Shown here piece after piece: positions 1 through 10,659 of a stretch of DNA of 64,000 nucleotides. Under the pieces are notes generated by a model that worked only from the letters and a program-made list of their open reading frames with translations, searched no databases and was not told the DNA's origin. Numbering within the stretch: the stretch's first letter is position 1; each line of letters starts with the position of its first letter. This stretch comes from Diogma glabrata. Its lineage: Eukaryota; Arthropoda; Insecta; Diptera; Cylindrotomidae. The stretch lies in contig OY856188.1 of NCBI GenBank assembly GCA_963693315.1, positions 219,427,789 through 219,491,788 on the forward strand, given 5' to 3'. Position numbers and translations under genes: made by a program.

Positions 1-604
1 TATGCATACACACGTATATTTAATCATCTTGTATAACAAACAACCAAAATCAATTTTAAAAATAAGGAAACAAAGCAAAATCAATTTCATATCACAAACA
101 CACGTATGTACACACATATATTTATTCCTTAAAACCTTTATCAATCATTCAACAAAGTAAATGGAAATAATATTTTCATTTGTAAGTTAATAAATTGAAA
201 TCCATCCAATTTACCTAAAACGATTTTTTTCTAAATTCCCATTTTCCCCTCAATTGGAAATAAATAAAAAAAAAATTGACAACAGAAAATAAATTTCTAT
301 TTTCAAAAAAAAAATCGAAAATATACGTATACATAAAAATAAACTTTTCAACTAAAAACTAAAATCAATTTTTAAGAAATGAAAAAAAGCTTTTCTCAAT
401 GTATTCTATTATTTCTATTCGAAAATAAATAAATCAAACTCAGGTGCCAATGGGAGTTTGGGAATTGAAATTTGAATGAATTATTTAAACATGTTTGTAA
501 TATAATAAAAATATTAAGTTATAATTGTTGGAGGATATTTATATATTATTTAGAGTTATACAAAAGTTTTTAGAAAAGAAAATTATATTTTTATATGTAC
601 TTAC

Positions 605-749
605 AATGCACAGAAAGTTTCCATTTATCTTCTAATGCACTATCTGATATGAACGGATTTTCAGCACGGCATGTTAGATATTTTCCATCATCGTCTATGG
701 TAGGAACAAGTGTTAGTACACTTAATGACACGTTTCCAGTTTCTGAAAA
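605..749 (-). CDS. Sidestep-family protein, exon encoding second half of Ig domain 3
   Basis: A 187-bp intron precedes this exon, which has a TTTACTAG acceptor and a T|GTAAGT donor, entry phase 0 and exit phase 1. It encodes FSETGNVSLSVLTLVPT, then DDDGKYLTCRAENPF with the second Ig3 cysteine, and ends DKWKLSVH. In the family this leads into the linker before Ig domain 4. No later exon is recognisable between 604 and 1, so the remaining Ig domains, the fibronectin-like part and the membrane segment must lie outside the window. Confidence 0.92.
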
Positions 750-936
750 CTAGTAAAAAAATTGAATAAGAAAAAGTTTTTCAAACAAAATATTTATTGA
801 TTATGGAATTATTTTCAATCTTCTTAGTTCTTTAACTATTACAAACAAATTTATTATGGATTTAAAAAAACACTTGATAATGTTATAAATAAATTTAAGC
901 TTTTTAAAGACTTAAATTATTAATTTCAAAACTTAC

Positions 937-1088
937 ATTTTTTGTAGACCGTTTAATTTGATGTGAACCCTTCCACCATGATATAACCGCTTCTGGTCGA
1001 GATCCAGAACTCTGACATTCAATATCATAACGTTTATCAGCTGATATGTATTTTTCTTTGTTTAAAATTTGAACAGTCAATGGTTTTA
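937..1088 (-). CDS. Sidestep-family protein, exon encoding first half of Ig domain 3
   Basis: A 60-bp intron (1089-1148) separates this exon from the previous one. It has a TGTTTAG acceptor and an AAT|GTAAGT donor, entry phase 1 and exit phase 0. The translation starts LKPLTVQILNKEKYIS and contains the first Ig3 cysteine in YDIECQSSGSRPEA. The WWKG tryptophans and KRSTKN follow. LKPLTV after ILDVN is the expected Sidestep order. Confidence 0.93.
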
Positions 1089-1148
1089 CTAAACAAAAAC
1101 AAATTTAAAATTACATCTGACCATCACAAAATTTATGAATTTTCTTAC

Positions 1149-1352
1149 AATTTACATCCAAAATCACAACTTTGTTATTCGGTGGCGTTAAATTTGTATT
1201 ACTGGCAACACATGTTAAACGAGCATTTAAATGTTTTCTTTCTATATTTGGATATAATAAATGGTTTATTGTCACTCCATTTGGACGATATTCAAAGGAA
1301 TCATCGATTATTGTATTATCTAAATACCATGTTATGCTTGGTCGTGGTCTAC
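1149..1352 (-). CDS. Sidestep-family protein, exon encoding second half of Ig domain 2
   Basis: This exon has a TTTTAG acceptor and a T|GTAAGA donor. It enters and leaves in phase 1. It opens with GRPRPSITWYLDNT, which directly continues the CEVNGG of the previous exon across a 30.6-kb intron. It carries the Ig domain 2 tryptophan and the second cysteine in ARLTCVASNTNLTPPNN, and ends with KVVILDVN. NHLLYPNIERKHLNARLTC is a hallmark of the family. The exon is unbroken and strongly conserved, so the gene appears functional despite the inserted elements. Confidence 0.95.
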
Positions 1353-4300
1353 CTAAAAGCAAACAAAAATTTGAAATTTAATTTTTAGATTTTCTTTTAA
1401 AGATAAGATTTTTTTATGATGTTTTCTTATTTTGTAATTAAATATTATTATTTATTTTTATTTGTTTATGATGAAAATAAGACAATGTTCATGCCAAAAG
1501 TAATAAAATTTTGATCGTAAACAAAATTTAATTTTTGGTTCATATCCAAAAGTATCAAAAATTTATATTGTCTAATAAAAGCTTAAAACTGAAAGATATA
1601 CAACAAAAATTGAAATCAATAAAGTTTTATTATTATTTTAGTCTTTGAATTAACGTTTATTAAAGAGCACATGTGACTAAAATATGGATAAACATTAGTT
1701 TATTATCCTTAGAACATTAACTTTGTTTATTTTGTTTTCAAGAATTCAACAAGAGTCTTTCAAATGCATGTTTTTTTATATGGTATAAGGAAATGTATAA
1801 GAGGGATTGCACTTTGTGTCACAACGATAAATAAATACTCTTTAATATCTACATAAACTATGAGTGATATACTAAGTCACTTGAAATTTGATTTTGAAAA
1901 ATCTCTTGTCAGTATTTCATTTGTGCTTTTTGACGGTTTGGGTGTTCGAAAATTCAAAAATTGAAGTAACGGGCATGTGTATATGCTTCAGATTTCAAGA
2001 ATAAGTTTAATTTATAAAGCTAGGTAACGGTGTGTACGCTGTAGGAAACCATAATTATCCGCTGAATTTCGATTTTGACGTCAATTCGTTTATCACAATT
2101 TTGAATAAATATTATGAGGTTCAATGGTAAAAAAACAGGAGGCGAAATTTAAGAAATTAGTACGAACGAAATTGGAGCTTAAAGCTGGTATTGAAGCTAA
2201 AGTTCTTCAATTTATAAAAAAATTCAATATTTGACATGGAAATATTGGTAAAATTATTTAGACTAACAAAAACAAGACATGAATTTTTTTTAAATTCCGT
2301 TGTAGTTTTAAACGTGCGTTTTTAGTCCCAAAACTCTAAAGCTTCCTGTTTGGTTGCTGTTTTCATAATATAATTTCACTTCACCACAATGAAAAATTAT
2401 GTAAGTTATTGCACTCTGTCTGGAGATTTTAAAATTGTACAAACCTATAACTTTTTTTCTTTTCAAATCACCAACCTTTCACTGTTTTCAACAATTCAGG
2501 CAAACGTAAAACTAATTTTCTTTATCCAACCAATTTTCGTTGTCCCAATTTTACTCACTTGACGTATAAAATTAATTTTTCGATTCAAAAATTCAGAAAA
2601 GAAAATATTAACAAAAAAGAATTCGAAATAAATTCTTGATGCAGAAATGCATTTTTATTGTTTCGTTTGTTGTTTTTGTAACAAAACAAATTTGCTTCAA
2701 TTTTTCATTCAACCACTTGGAACCAAATGTTTATTAAGCTTTTTCTTTATTGATTTTTTTACTTTTATATCTTAAATTACAAATAACTGAAGAAAAATCG
2801 AGGAAAAAAAATTTGTAAGAAAAATAAATAAAAATAAAAGTAAATCTGAGGAATTTATTGATATTCTGTTCATTGATTTAGTTTATTTATTTATGTTTTC
2901 TTTATTGTTGTTGCTGTTCAATTTTGTTATCCAGTTTTTGTTACCAAAACAACAAATACAGGAAATATTGGGAAAAAAGAGCAATAACAGAGTTTACAAT
3001 GTTGTTGTTCTTTCAGTAAAACAAACAGAAAGAAAAGTATTGAATGTTAATATATTTGAAGGAAAAGAAACTTAAAACAAATAATTTCACAATAGTATAT
3101 CTTACTAAAAGTTTACGTTTATAGTAAATTGAATTCAGGTTGGTTTTCTTTGAAAGCAAAATAAACTAAAATAAAAATTTAGTTTGTAAGGTGAACTTTT
3201 TTTGATAGAAATATTTTATTGATCTTGCTGAACGAAGAAACTTTTTAAAAAATGTTGATGAATTAATCTCGTTTCTTTGAGCTTTCATCTATATGACATT
3301 TGACTTTATTTTTTAAATTCTTTTCTGAAAACATTTTTTAAGGTCATGGACTTGATGTTTTATGATATTCTGAATATCAAATCGGGATGTTTTCTTAGCT
3401 GTCTGCCCGGATTTTCTGTAGAACTGTAATTTAAGAGTAGGATAAAAAGTTACAAAGTAAAAATTTGTTTTTGACAAAAAGCAGATATATTGATTCTTTA
3501 GCATACTTCGAAATCGGTTCTGAAAATATAGTTTACTAAAAACATGATGTTCTTCAATCTACGAATATTCTAATTCGTTATTAACTGTTGTAATTGCTTT
3601 TTCTTAGCTATTATTGAATTGAGCGTATTACAAAACTTATTACTTTTTGATCGGAAACGGAAAGGCATCAAATTTTTATGCGGAAATGAGAAGGCAAAAG
3701 CAAGTTAACAGATTTTTTCTCATTCCTGTCGAGAGCCTATTCACTGAATTTTTTTTAAGTCGAACTATATTTGAAATTTGAAATATGAAGGTGTTTGAGA
3801 ATATCGCTCGAAAGGTAAGGTGTAAACTAAATTCTTGTCGGTTATTTTTCCCACTTTAAATGAAGTTCTATTAAAATTGCTTTATGTATGAAGGTTGTAA
3901 CACACAACGAATTAATAAAACTTGATCTTCTGCCCATTATCGTCAACATTTCAAAAATCACGGTATCTTTGGATATTCAAAGACGTTAAACTATAATTTA
4001 TTATGGTTAAGACTAAACATGCCTAACTCTGAATAAAAAAAAAAGGATTAATAGTGTTGATAAAAGCCATGTGCCTATTTTCAATTGACTCAGACGCATA
4101 GTAGACTCCTCACCGACTTCATCTGATTTCTATGATCCAGCTATCACCCATCTGCATATCACGCGTCGAAGTTTTACTTGCGCTCGCGTTAGGTTATTAG
4201 GTTATTAGGTTCCCCAAATCACTTGCGTTTGTGTTATTTTATTAGATTTACCAGCAAATTGTGACTTACCCAAATAAGGTGACTCTGCTTGACTACTCTA

Positions 4301-4491
4301 TATCAGACCATTTTCGTGAGACCAAACACGAAAAAATTTAAGAAAAATGAAAAACACAGATAAACACACAACGTCAAAAAACACCAACTCAGAGCCGAAT
4401 AAAGTTCGACTGAGACACAGGTTTTTGAGATATTATAATAGTTGAAAAAAGAGGAAAAAGAAAATTGTCAGTCTCCTCAGCGCAAATAGGT
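1353..4491. other. Proximal part of the 30.6-kb intron, no gene seen
   Basis: This is AT-rich intron sequence with poly-A and poly-T runs. The short open stretches around 2893-3075 and 3313-3504 have no recognisable motifs and I do not call them genes. The only repeat I recognise is the A-tailed unit at 3966-4043. Confidence 0.6.
3966..4043 (+). repeat. Dispersed A-tailed repeat, copy 1
   Basis: This stretch ends ...CATGCCTAACTCTGAATA plus a run of A. It matches 50755-50829 along its length with scattered substitutions. The shared A-tail suggests the 3' end of a retroelement whose coding part is absent here. The family is unknown. Confidence 0.5.
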
Positions 4492-6630
4492 CCCAAGTAA
4501 CAAATTTTGTTTACAAATTTATTACAGTACATTTACTCTGTAATCGTAAAGTTACAGTGGTAACTGTACCGTAAACGTTCAGTAAGTGTTTCGTATACAT
4601 TTTGGGGAATAATTTTGGCTTTTACTGAACGTTTACGGATATCAATTTGCGTAAGAATTATGTATGATTACAAACACGTACGTAATGTTACAGAAAACAA
4701 AATGTATGCGATTTTTATCACTACGGATTACTTACAAAAAAGTTACAATCTCATACTTTAATACTAAGTTTTCGATGATTTTTTGTAAACAAAAAATATA
4801 AATAAATATACAAATACAATAATATATTTTATGTTTATAAAATGCAAATATTATATTTTGGCATAACTAATTTTGTATAGTTGGATGTCAAAATTTACAA
4901 ACGAATAATAAAATTTCGATTAAATTTTGGAAATACTTTTAAATTAATAATGCGCCATAAAAATAATAAATTATTAAACGTAATTTTAAAATAAATTTTA
5001 TATGTCAATTTATATTAGACAGATAAAATTATATAAAATTTGTTTTATTATTTTCATAAATTTAGGTTTTTCTAAAATACTTATAACATAAGTTATAAAA
5101 CCCAATAAAGTTTCATTAAACGTATTTTGTTATTTTTTTTAAATACAGTCAAATAATAATTTTGCATAAAAATGGCTGAGTTTTCAATTGTAAGCTTTCA
5201 AATACAAGTTAGCCCTATGTAGATATACAGAGAGTGCACAGAATATATACATTTACATTTTATTTACATTTACACTTCCATATTTAAAATGTTAACATGT
5301 TAACGTAATGTAAACGCTATGTGTTTGATCTGTAAACATAATCATACAATTACAACTTCCAATTCAAAGAGTTTACATGTATAAATTATGCAAACGTTTA
5401 GTATTAGCCTCGTTGTTGTGCATTTACATTTACACCTTCCTTTTACAAATATATACTTGTATATGTTTTGTAAAAGCTTTGTATATATCTTTTTACAACT
5501 TTTGACATTTGTGAAATAAACAAAAGTGACATTTATTTTTTATTTGGTAGAAGCAATCCTCATAAGTTCATGAGATATATGTCCAAATTTTTTTTTACAT
5601 AAACGGGGGGGTGGGAGACTATGTACCTTTAAACTTACACAATTATTTACATTTACATATGTCAATAAATTAGTTAATGTATTCCTGGCATAGCGATTCG
5701 GCAAGATCTAAATATAATAAGTTTAAATGTATCTTATAATTATCTTACGAAATTTTGCCTCATAGTGTTCTAAGCTTGGCATTGTTGGACCACAATAAAA
5801 TGCAAATGGTCTCCGAATTCCGAATGATCGGTTATACATAAAATCGACCAAAATTCTTTTTGCTATTAAAAATGGGAAGGCCGTCAATGTTAAAGGTAAC
5901 TGAAATATTAATTAAGTGATCCAAATTCGAAAACTTCAACCAACGTATTAGCTCATAATACCAAAGTTTTCCACTACCCGTCAAAATAATATTTATATTT
6001 TGAAGTGTTTGCAATAATTTTCGGGGATCCTTTGGTTAGAAATTAAATCCACGAAACCTTAAAATCACAATTAACTCTTAAATTAATTAAGACTTAAGAT
6101 TCGATTAACTAATGCCCAATATATTGAGTCGTCTATCACTGAAAGCGGGCTATAAATTTCTTTATCATCGCACGATGGAAACAGACATCTTTTATTAAAC
6201 AAAAAATTTTGACTTTAGAAAACTGTATAAATTATGTGACAGTATAAATACATTCCTAATGTAAATGTCCCGTAAATATACGGTAAGTATATAAGTTCTC
6301 AATAAAATAAAGTTTTGTAATTAATCTGTAAATGTAAAAATACATTTACAAGGCCAACGTTTAGTATATTTACAATGTAGCTATAAGCTCTCGTAGACTT
6401 TACACAATGTAGTCATTTTGTAGAAGTAATAATACAGTTACATAGTACATAATCAGAAACGTTACATTCGAAGCTATAAGTTTACTACTACACTGTAGCT
6501 TTACTGTGTACAATCAGAAACAATATTTTGTAGAAGTATAAATACCGCAACCTATTTTGAGTACAGTATGTGTTCCGTAAATAAAACAACAATAGTTTGT
6601 GACTATAATATATACAAAATGTTACTTGGG
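4492..6630. mobile_element. Candidate DNA element with CCCAAGTAAC terminal inverted repeats
   Basis: The stretch starts with CCCAAGTAAC (4492-4501) and ends with its exact reverse complement GTTACTTGGG (6621-6630). AAATTTTGT inside the left end is matched by ACAAAAT inside the right end. Both ends, and a block at 5160-5500, are dense in short GTAAAC, TTTAC and ACAGTA motifs in both orientations, like subterminal transposase sites. No transposase was found and I see no clear target duplication. It is probably a non-autonomous element, superfamily unknown. Confidence 0.45.
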
Positions 6631-7320
6631 GTATTGCAGAGCAGGCAACAACATCCCCCTTAGACATGAGGCTTGAGATAATCGAACAGACTCGTCTACC
6701 GATCACGCCGATCCCATGTCACAATGCGAGCTGTCGTATAGGTGTAGCTTAAAAAAACTACATATGGTGGTAACCTAAGGCCTATACTAAAAGATAGCGA
6801 GACAGTTGTTTGTAACTCGTAAAGTCTTGAACACAAAATCTGAAAGCGTTTGGGTGATAATGTTTCAAAGATTCCATCCAAGCCGACGAAAATGCCGGGA
6901 CCAAGCCAGGTTGCATCAAGATATGCTATGGCGGTCAAAAGAGGACAAGTCAGAATTATTGAATCAATCAAAGGAATAGTCAGCCGGAACCAAAGCAATT
7001 TGATCCAACATCGCCCTGTTTAAAGATATGTTGAAACAAACAGGAACTCTATCAATGTTGAAAGTGAATGAAAAAAAAAACTTTTTGGCCGACAAACAAA
7101 CAAACTGCATCTTCTGGCTGAGCTATTTTCAGGTTATTTAACCGTAAGAATGCTCAGTTACTATGGAGTGTTACTATCTGTAAAAATATCTGATAAATTT
7201 TTCCATACCAATTGATCACACAGTACTTATAAATGAGTTTCGAAAGTCTTATAGAGTTGTAACTCCAACGATATAGGACCAGTTTGAGCTTATTTGCTAT
7301 TAGGTAGTGCGACCAAGACG
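6631..7320. other. Unassigned sequence, possibly degraded LINE
   Basis: The region is less AT-rich than its surroundings between about 6640 and 7020, and short open stretches occur on both strands. None shows a recognisable motif. It lies just before an RNase H-like remnant, so it may be an older part of the same LINE. Confidence 0.25.
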
Positions 7321-7329
7321 TAGGATATC

Positions 7330-7410
7330 TACACAGATGGATCACTCACTGGGAATGGTGCGAGAGCTGCAGTCTAGTTCAGAAATGGCCGTGATCTAGC
7401 CGTTTGTCTA
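7330..7410 (+). pseudogene. RNase H domain remnant of a LINE
   Basis: A plus-strand reading gives IYTDGSLTGNGARAAV followed by a stop. This is the first catalytic-aspartate motif (YTDGS) of the RNase H domain found at the C-terminus of I, Jockey and LOA-type LINE proteins. Only this motif is readable, and the surroundings are too decayed to assign a family. Confidence 0.4.
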
Positions 7411-7419
7411 CTTATATCC

Positions 7420-9103
7420 CGACTAATAGGCTGTGATCTAGCTATTGGTATATCAAAAAGAAGAATAAGTTCGATAATCAAATAGGTTCCCTTTTGATCC
7501 GCAACTCCTTTAGAAGAAACACAGAAGGCTGCAAGGTCCCAAGATTTTCAAGATGTTCACAAAATTTGGTGTGAGTTCGAATGCATAACCTACTTAAACG
7601 TTATGATGGTGCAATGCATTTTAATAATCGATTTCATGTGGATCACTCAAGCTTGGGTGGGTAGGGTATGTTATTTAGCTGGTTTATTACATGAGGTAAC
7701 TACAAGTTTGTATGGAGCATGGACGCAATGAACGTTCTCCAAAAATAAGCTTACATGGATTTATATTACGGTAAAGAAGTATCGTGATATATGGGTAGTT
7801 CTTCAAACATAGGAATTTTGGACGGCTCTGCTTATTTTGTATATTAATATGAAAAAAAAATTTTTTCAAATGAAATTTGTAAACCTTAACTATGTCTAGC
7901 TGGTAACCCAAAATAAACCCGTTTCGAAATATATTTCTTAGAAAAAAAATTATTCAAAACGTCAAATTCTCAGTCCCCTGGCGTGTCCCACCTTGAAAGT
8001 CAAAGCTGGTAAACTAAATAATCAATGATTCTAAGTGTGTAGAGACAAATTTACACTGTAGTAATAATTTTAAATAATGGTGCTTTAATAATGTGTAAAT
8101 ATTCATAACATACATTTCATATAAGAAGTTTGTCCCACGAATCTGTTATTATTCTCCTGCCCTATCAAAACACATTTAAAATATTGCAAATTCATATTTC
8201 TATCAAGTTATCGCTCGTCACAGGAATTAATTAAAGTTCAATAAATATAATATTGCAAGTGTTTTACTTAGTCCGAGGTTTTATCAATCAAAACAGTCAT
8301 CACTACTAGCAAGATCGTGTGTTGTCCAGTCAAATTATCAGTCCCCTAGCAAGTATTTTCGTAAAAAGTATTTTAATTACAGGTAATTTTATAGTTTTAT
8401 ACGTCGTGAATATGTATTGTCTTGGTATAGAAACCGTTTATTTTGTTTTTAGACGTAATTTTGTCATTTTTAAGCGAAATGCTGATAAATTCTCAGTCCC
8501 CGGCTTCTCAGTCCCCTGGAAGATTTAAAAGCGGGTAGACTTAGATAAATGTTTATTTCGTATTTTGAGATAATTTTGAGTTAATGTAGGAGTAAGAAGG
8601 ATATTTTTTAATTTTGGCTCTTGTATTTTTGTTTTTTTTTTGGACTGGCCACGTTCAGAAAAGTTGAAAGAACGTCATCAACTTTAACTAAAACTAGTTG
8701 CCAGAACTTATACGCAAAATATATGGCATGCCGTACTCAGCTCCATTTCTTCCTTCGTTTGTAGAACAACCCATTTAGATTCGATGTCGGGTACCTGGTT
8801 GTTATATCTTCTCCATTGAACCTAATTTGATAAACACCACTCAGCTGATTATGACTATAGAAAAAAAATCATCCTACTCGTAAAACAATTTTGAAAAAAG
8901 TGCATGAAATTTCTATTGATTGTGCATGTTACAAAATCCTCGTGCACAAAATTGTCATGCACATGATGTGCATCACGTAAAATGCCTTAGGACAGATGTG
9001 TAGTGTGCACACGAACGTTAATCGCTTATTTAACGGATAATAAAAATCGAAGCGAAACGAAATTAATTTAATGACAATAATAATAAACAAAGAATAAAAA
9101 AAA
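7420..9103. other. Intron sequence without a recognised gene
   Basis: The region is AT-rich. It contains four copies of the motif TCAGTCCCC near 7971, 8339, 8492 and 8509. A minus-strand reading near 8760-8860 looks weakly protein-like but has stops and no motif. No gene is called. Confidence 0.4.
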
Positions 9104-9190
9104 AGTTTGAGCGGCAGGATGTCCGCTAGAATAGGTAGATTTCGAGATCAGAGAGTTTTGTGTACAAATAGAATCTGATGTATCAGATTA
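9104..9190. repeat. Dispersed ~88-bp repeat, copy 1
   Basis: It shares most positions with 14116-14204, including TAGGTAGATTTCGAGATCAG and a perfect short palindrome AATCTGAT/ATCAGATT around a GT. The family is unknown. It may be part of a larger element that has diverged beyond recognition. Confidence 0.6.
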
Positions 9191-9269
9191 TCAAATTTGT
9201 AAATATTTAATTACATACACCATATAGTTATTCACTTATATAATAAAATTAAAAGAAACTTTTATATAT

Positions 9270-9606
9270 TATATATTTTTTATTGTCGTTACGACTAGTT
9301 TCAATCTATGTGATATCATCAACAGGTATCGATATGCAATTAGAATTTATTTACAAAAGTGTGTCTATTTATAGGGCTTACAGAAATTTAAAATATTAAT
9401 GAAATAAATACAAGTAATTAAAGAATAAAGTTTTGTGAGAAAATTAAAAGACATAAACAAACAAAAAAAGCAAAAGAAACCTAATTAACTAATGGATAAC
9501 ATTTATGGAAAACCTAATAATGTTAAATATTTTAAACAAGGATCCGGTTAGGGAGATTAAACTGAGAGGGATGCAATCTTATTACTATTTATATTTGATG
9601 GTTTAT
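9270..9606 (-). mobile_element. Penelope-like element, 3' untranslated part
   Basis: On the minus strand this follows the Penelope-like coding fragment, beyond an inserted LINE tail. It contains TTGATGATATCACATAGATT followed by GAAAC, TAGTCGTAACGACAATAAA and an AT-rich end. A TGATGA...GAAAC block just before the end is typical of Penelope-like elements, many of which carry hammerhead ribozyme motifs. The region from 9557 to about 9595 may encode the last residues of the protein. Confidence 0.5.
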
Positions 9607-9866
9607 TATTTTTTTTTTTTTTTTTTTTTAATAAAATGTGTTGTGTAATAGGGTTTAGAATATGTGTCACAACAACACATAAATACCTTTTAAGACCTAG
9701 GTCTAGACCTGGGTCCCACAACAACTGGCGTTCTGAGGTGTAGATTAACGCTTTTTTTAAACATCTGTGGGTTGAAGCCACCTGAGACTAAGTGTTCCGG
9801 CAAACTATTCCATTTGTACGCAGTTCGGACAAAGAAGTCTCTCTGCGATCTGCCAGTATGACAGCA
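9607..9866 (-). mobile_element. LINE family A, 5'-truncated 3' tail
   Basis: This carries the last ~260 bp of LINE family A on the minus strand and ends in a run of 20 or more T (the poly-A tail). It is nearly identical to 15321-15574 and to the complement of 40470-40707. The truncation point is the end of GCCAGTATGACAGC, where the sequence switches to Penelope-like coding sequence. The open reading across the junction is therefore a chimera of two elements. I found no clear target duplication. Confidence 0.8.
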
Positions 9867-10656
9867 TGTTGAATAAAGGTGAAATTATTGTGGCTTCATC
9901 CGAGTTCATAAGATGATTGGTTTGGGCAATGTGGTATGATTTTACGGCTACCAGTTTCCATTTTTGTCTGACCGTTCTAATAATCTTTGAGTTGTTGGTG
10001 TTGATTTGGTGATTATTTTCTACCATATGCTCAGCTACGCTTGATTCATTAACATGTTTTTCTCGCGTTGCTATGAAGAGAACATAGAATCTCGCGATTC
10101 TATGTTCTCTGAACCTGGTTTCAAAATTTCTGCTTGTCTGGCCGACGTATACCTCCTCGCAATCCAAACATTTTATTTTATAAACTCCTGATTTGTTTGT
10201 TTGTGGTTCCTGATCTTTGTAGTTGTTTAAATGATTTTTTAAAGTTGTTGTTGGACGTGTGACAATATCTATATTATTTTTCTAGAAAATTTTCTGTAAC
10301 TTGTTGGCTTTGCTTGGAAAATATGGTAAACTTATTCTCTTGATTAATTGTTTATCTTTTAAAGGTATGATACCGGTTTGTTGCTTTACCGGTTTGTTGT
10401 TGATGATGTTGTTCGTGAATATTACAGAATACCCATTGTCAAAGGCCGTTTTTTTAATATAATTAATCTCTTCATCAAATTCCGGTTTTTCCATAGGGAT
10501 ATTAAATAAGCGATGTGCCATGGAATGAAACGCTGCCTTTTTATGCGAGATATGATGAAAGGAATCTGCAGTAACAAATCTATTGGTGTTCGTTGGTTTT
10601 CTATATATTCCAAATTTCAGACGTAAATTTAGCCAAAATGCCGAGATGATGCACAT
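9867..10656 (-). pseudogene. Penelope-like element: end of reverse transcriptase plus GIY-YIG endonuclease
   Basis: Penelope-like elements encode one protein, a telomerase-related reverse transcriptase followed by a GIY-YIG endonuclease. The minus-strand frame from 10656 contains FGIYRKPTNTNRF and SFHHISHKKAAFHSMAHRL, the RT C-terminal region of these elements. After one TAG stop at 10282-10284 the same frame continues through SGVYKIKCLDCEEVYVGQTS and FETRFREH. Here GVY and YVG are the GIY-YIG motif, and the arginine in FETRFREH is the expected catalytic position. A conserved VAEHMVENNH follows. The RT core is missing upstream, and the 3' end of the frame is interrupted by a LINE tail at 9866. 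The element is dead but its identity is clear. Confidence 0.8.
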
Positions 10657-10659
10657 TGC

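Noticed and set aside
6696..6998. 100-codon minus-strand frame with several hydrophobic stretches
   Set aside because: No recognisable domain, no splice or signal support, and it sits next to LINE debris, so I do not call it a gene.
8760..8860. Protein-like minus-strand reading (GVYQIRFNGEDITTRYP)
   Set aside because: Too short, with stops and no family match that I can justify.
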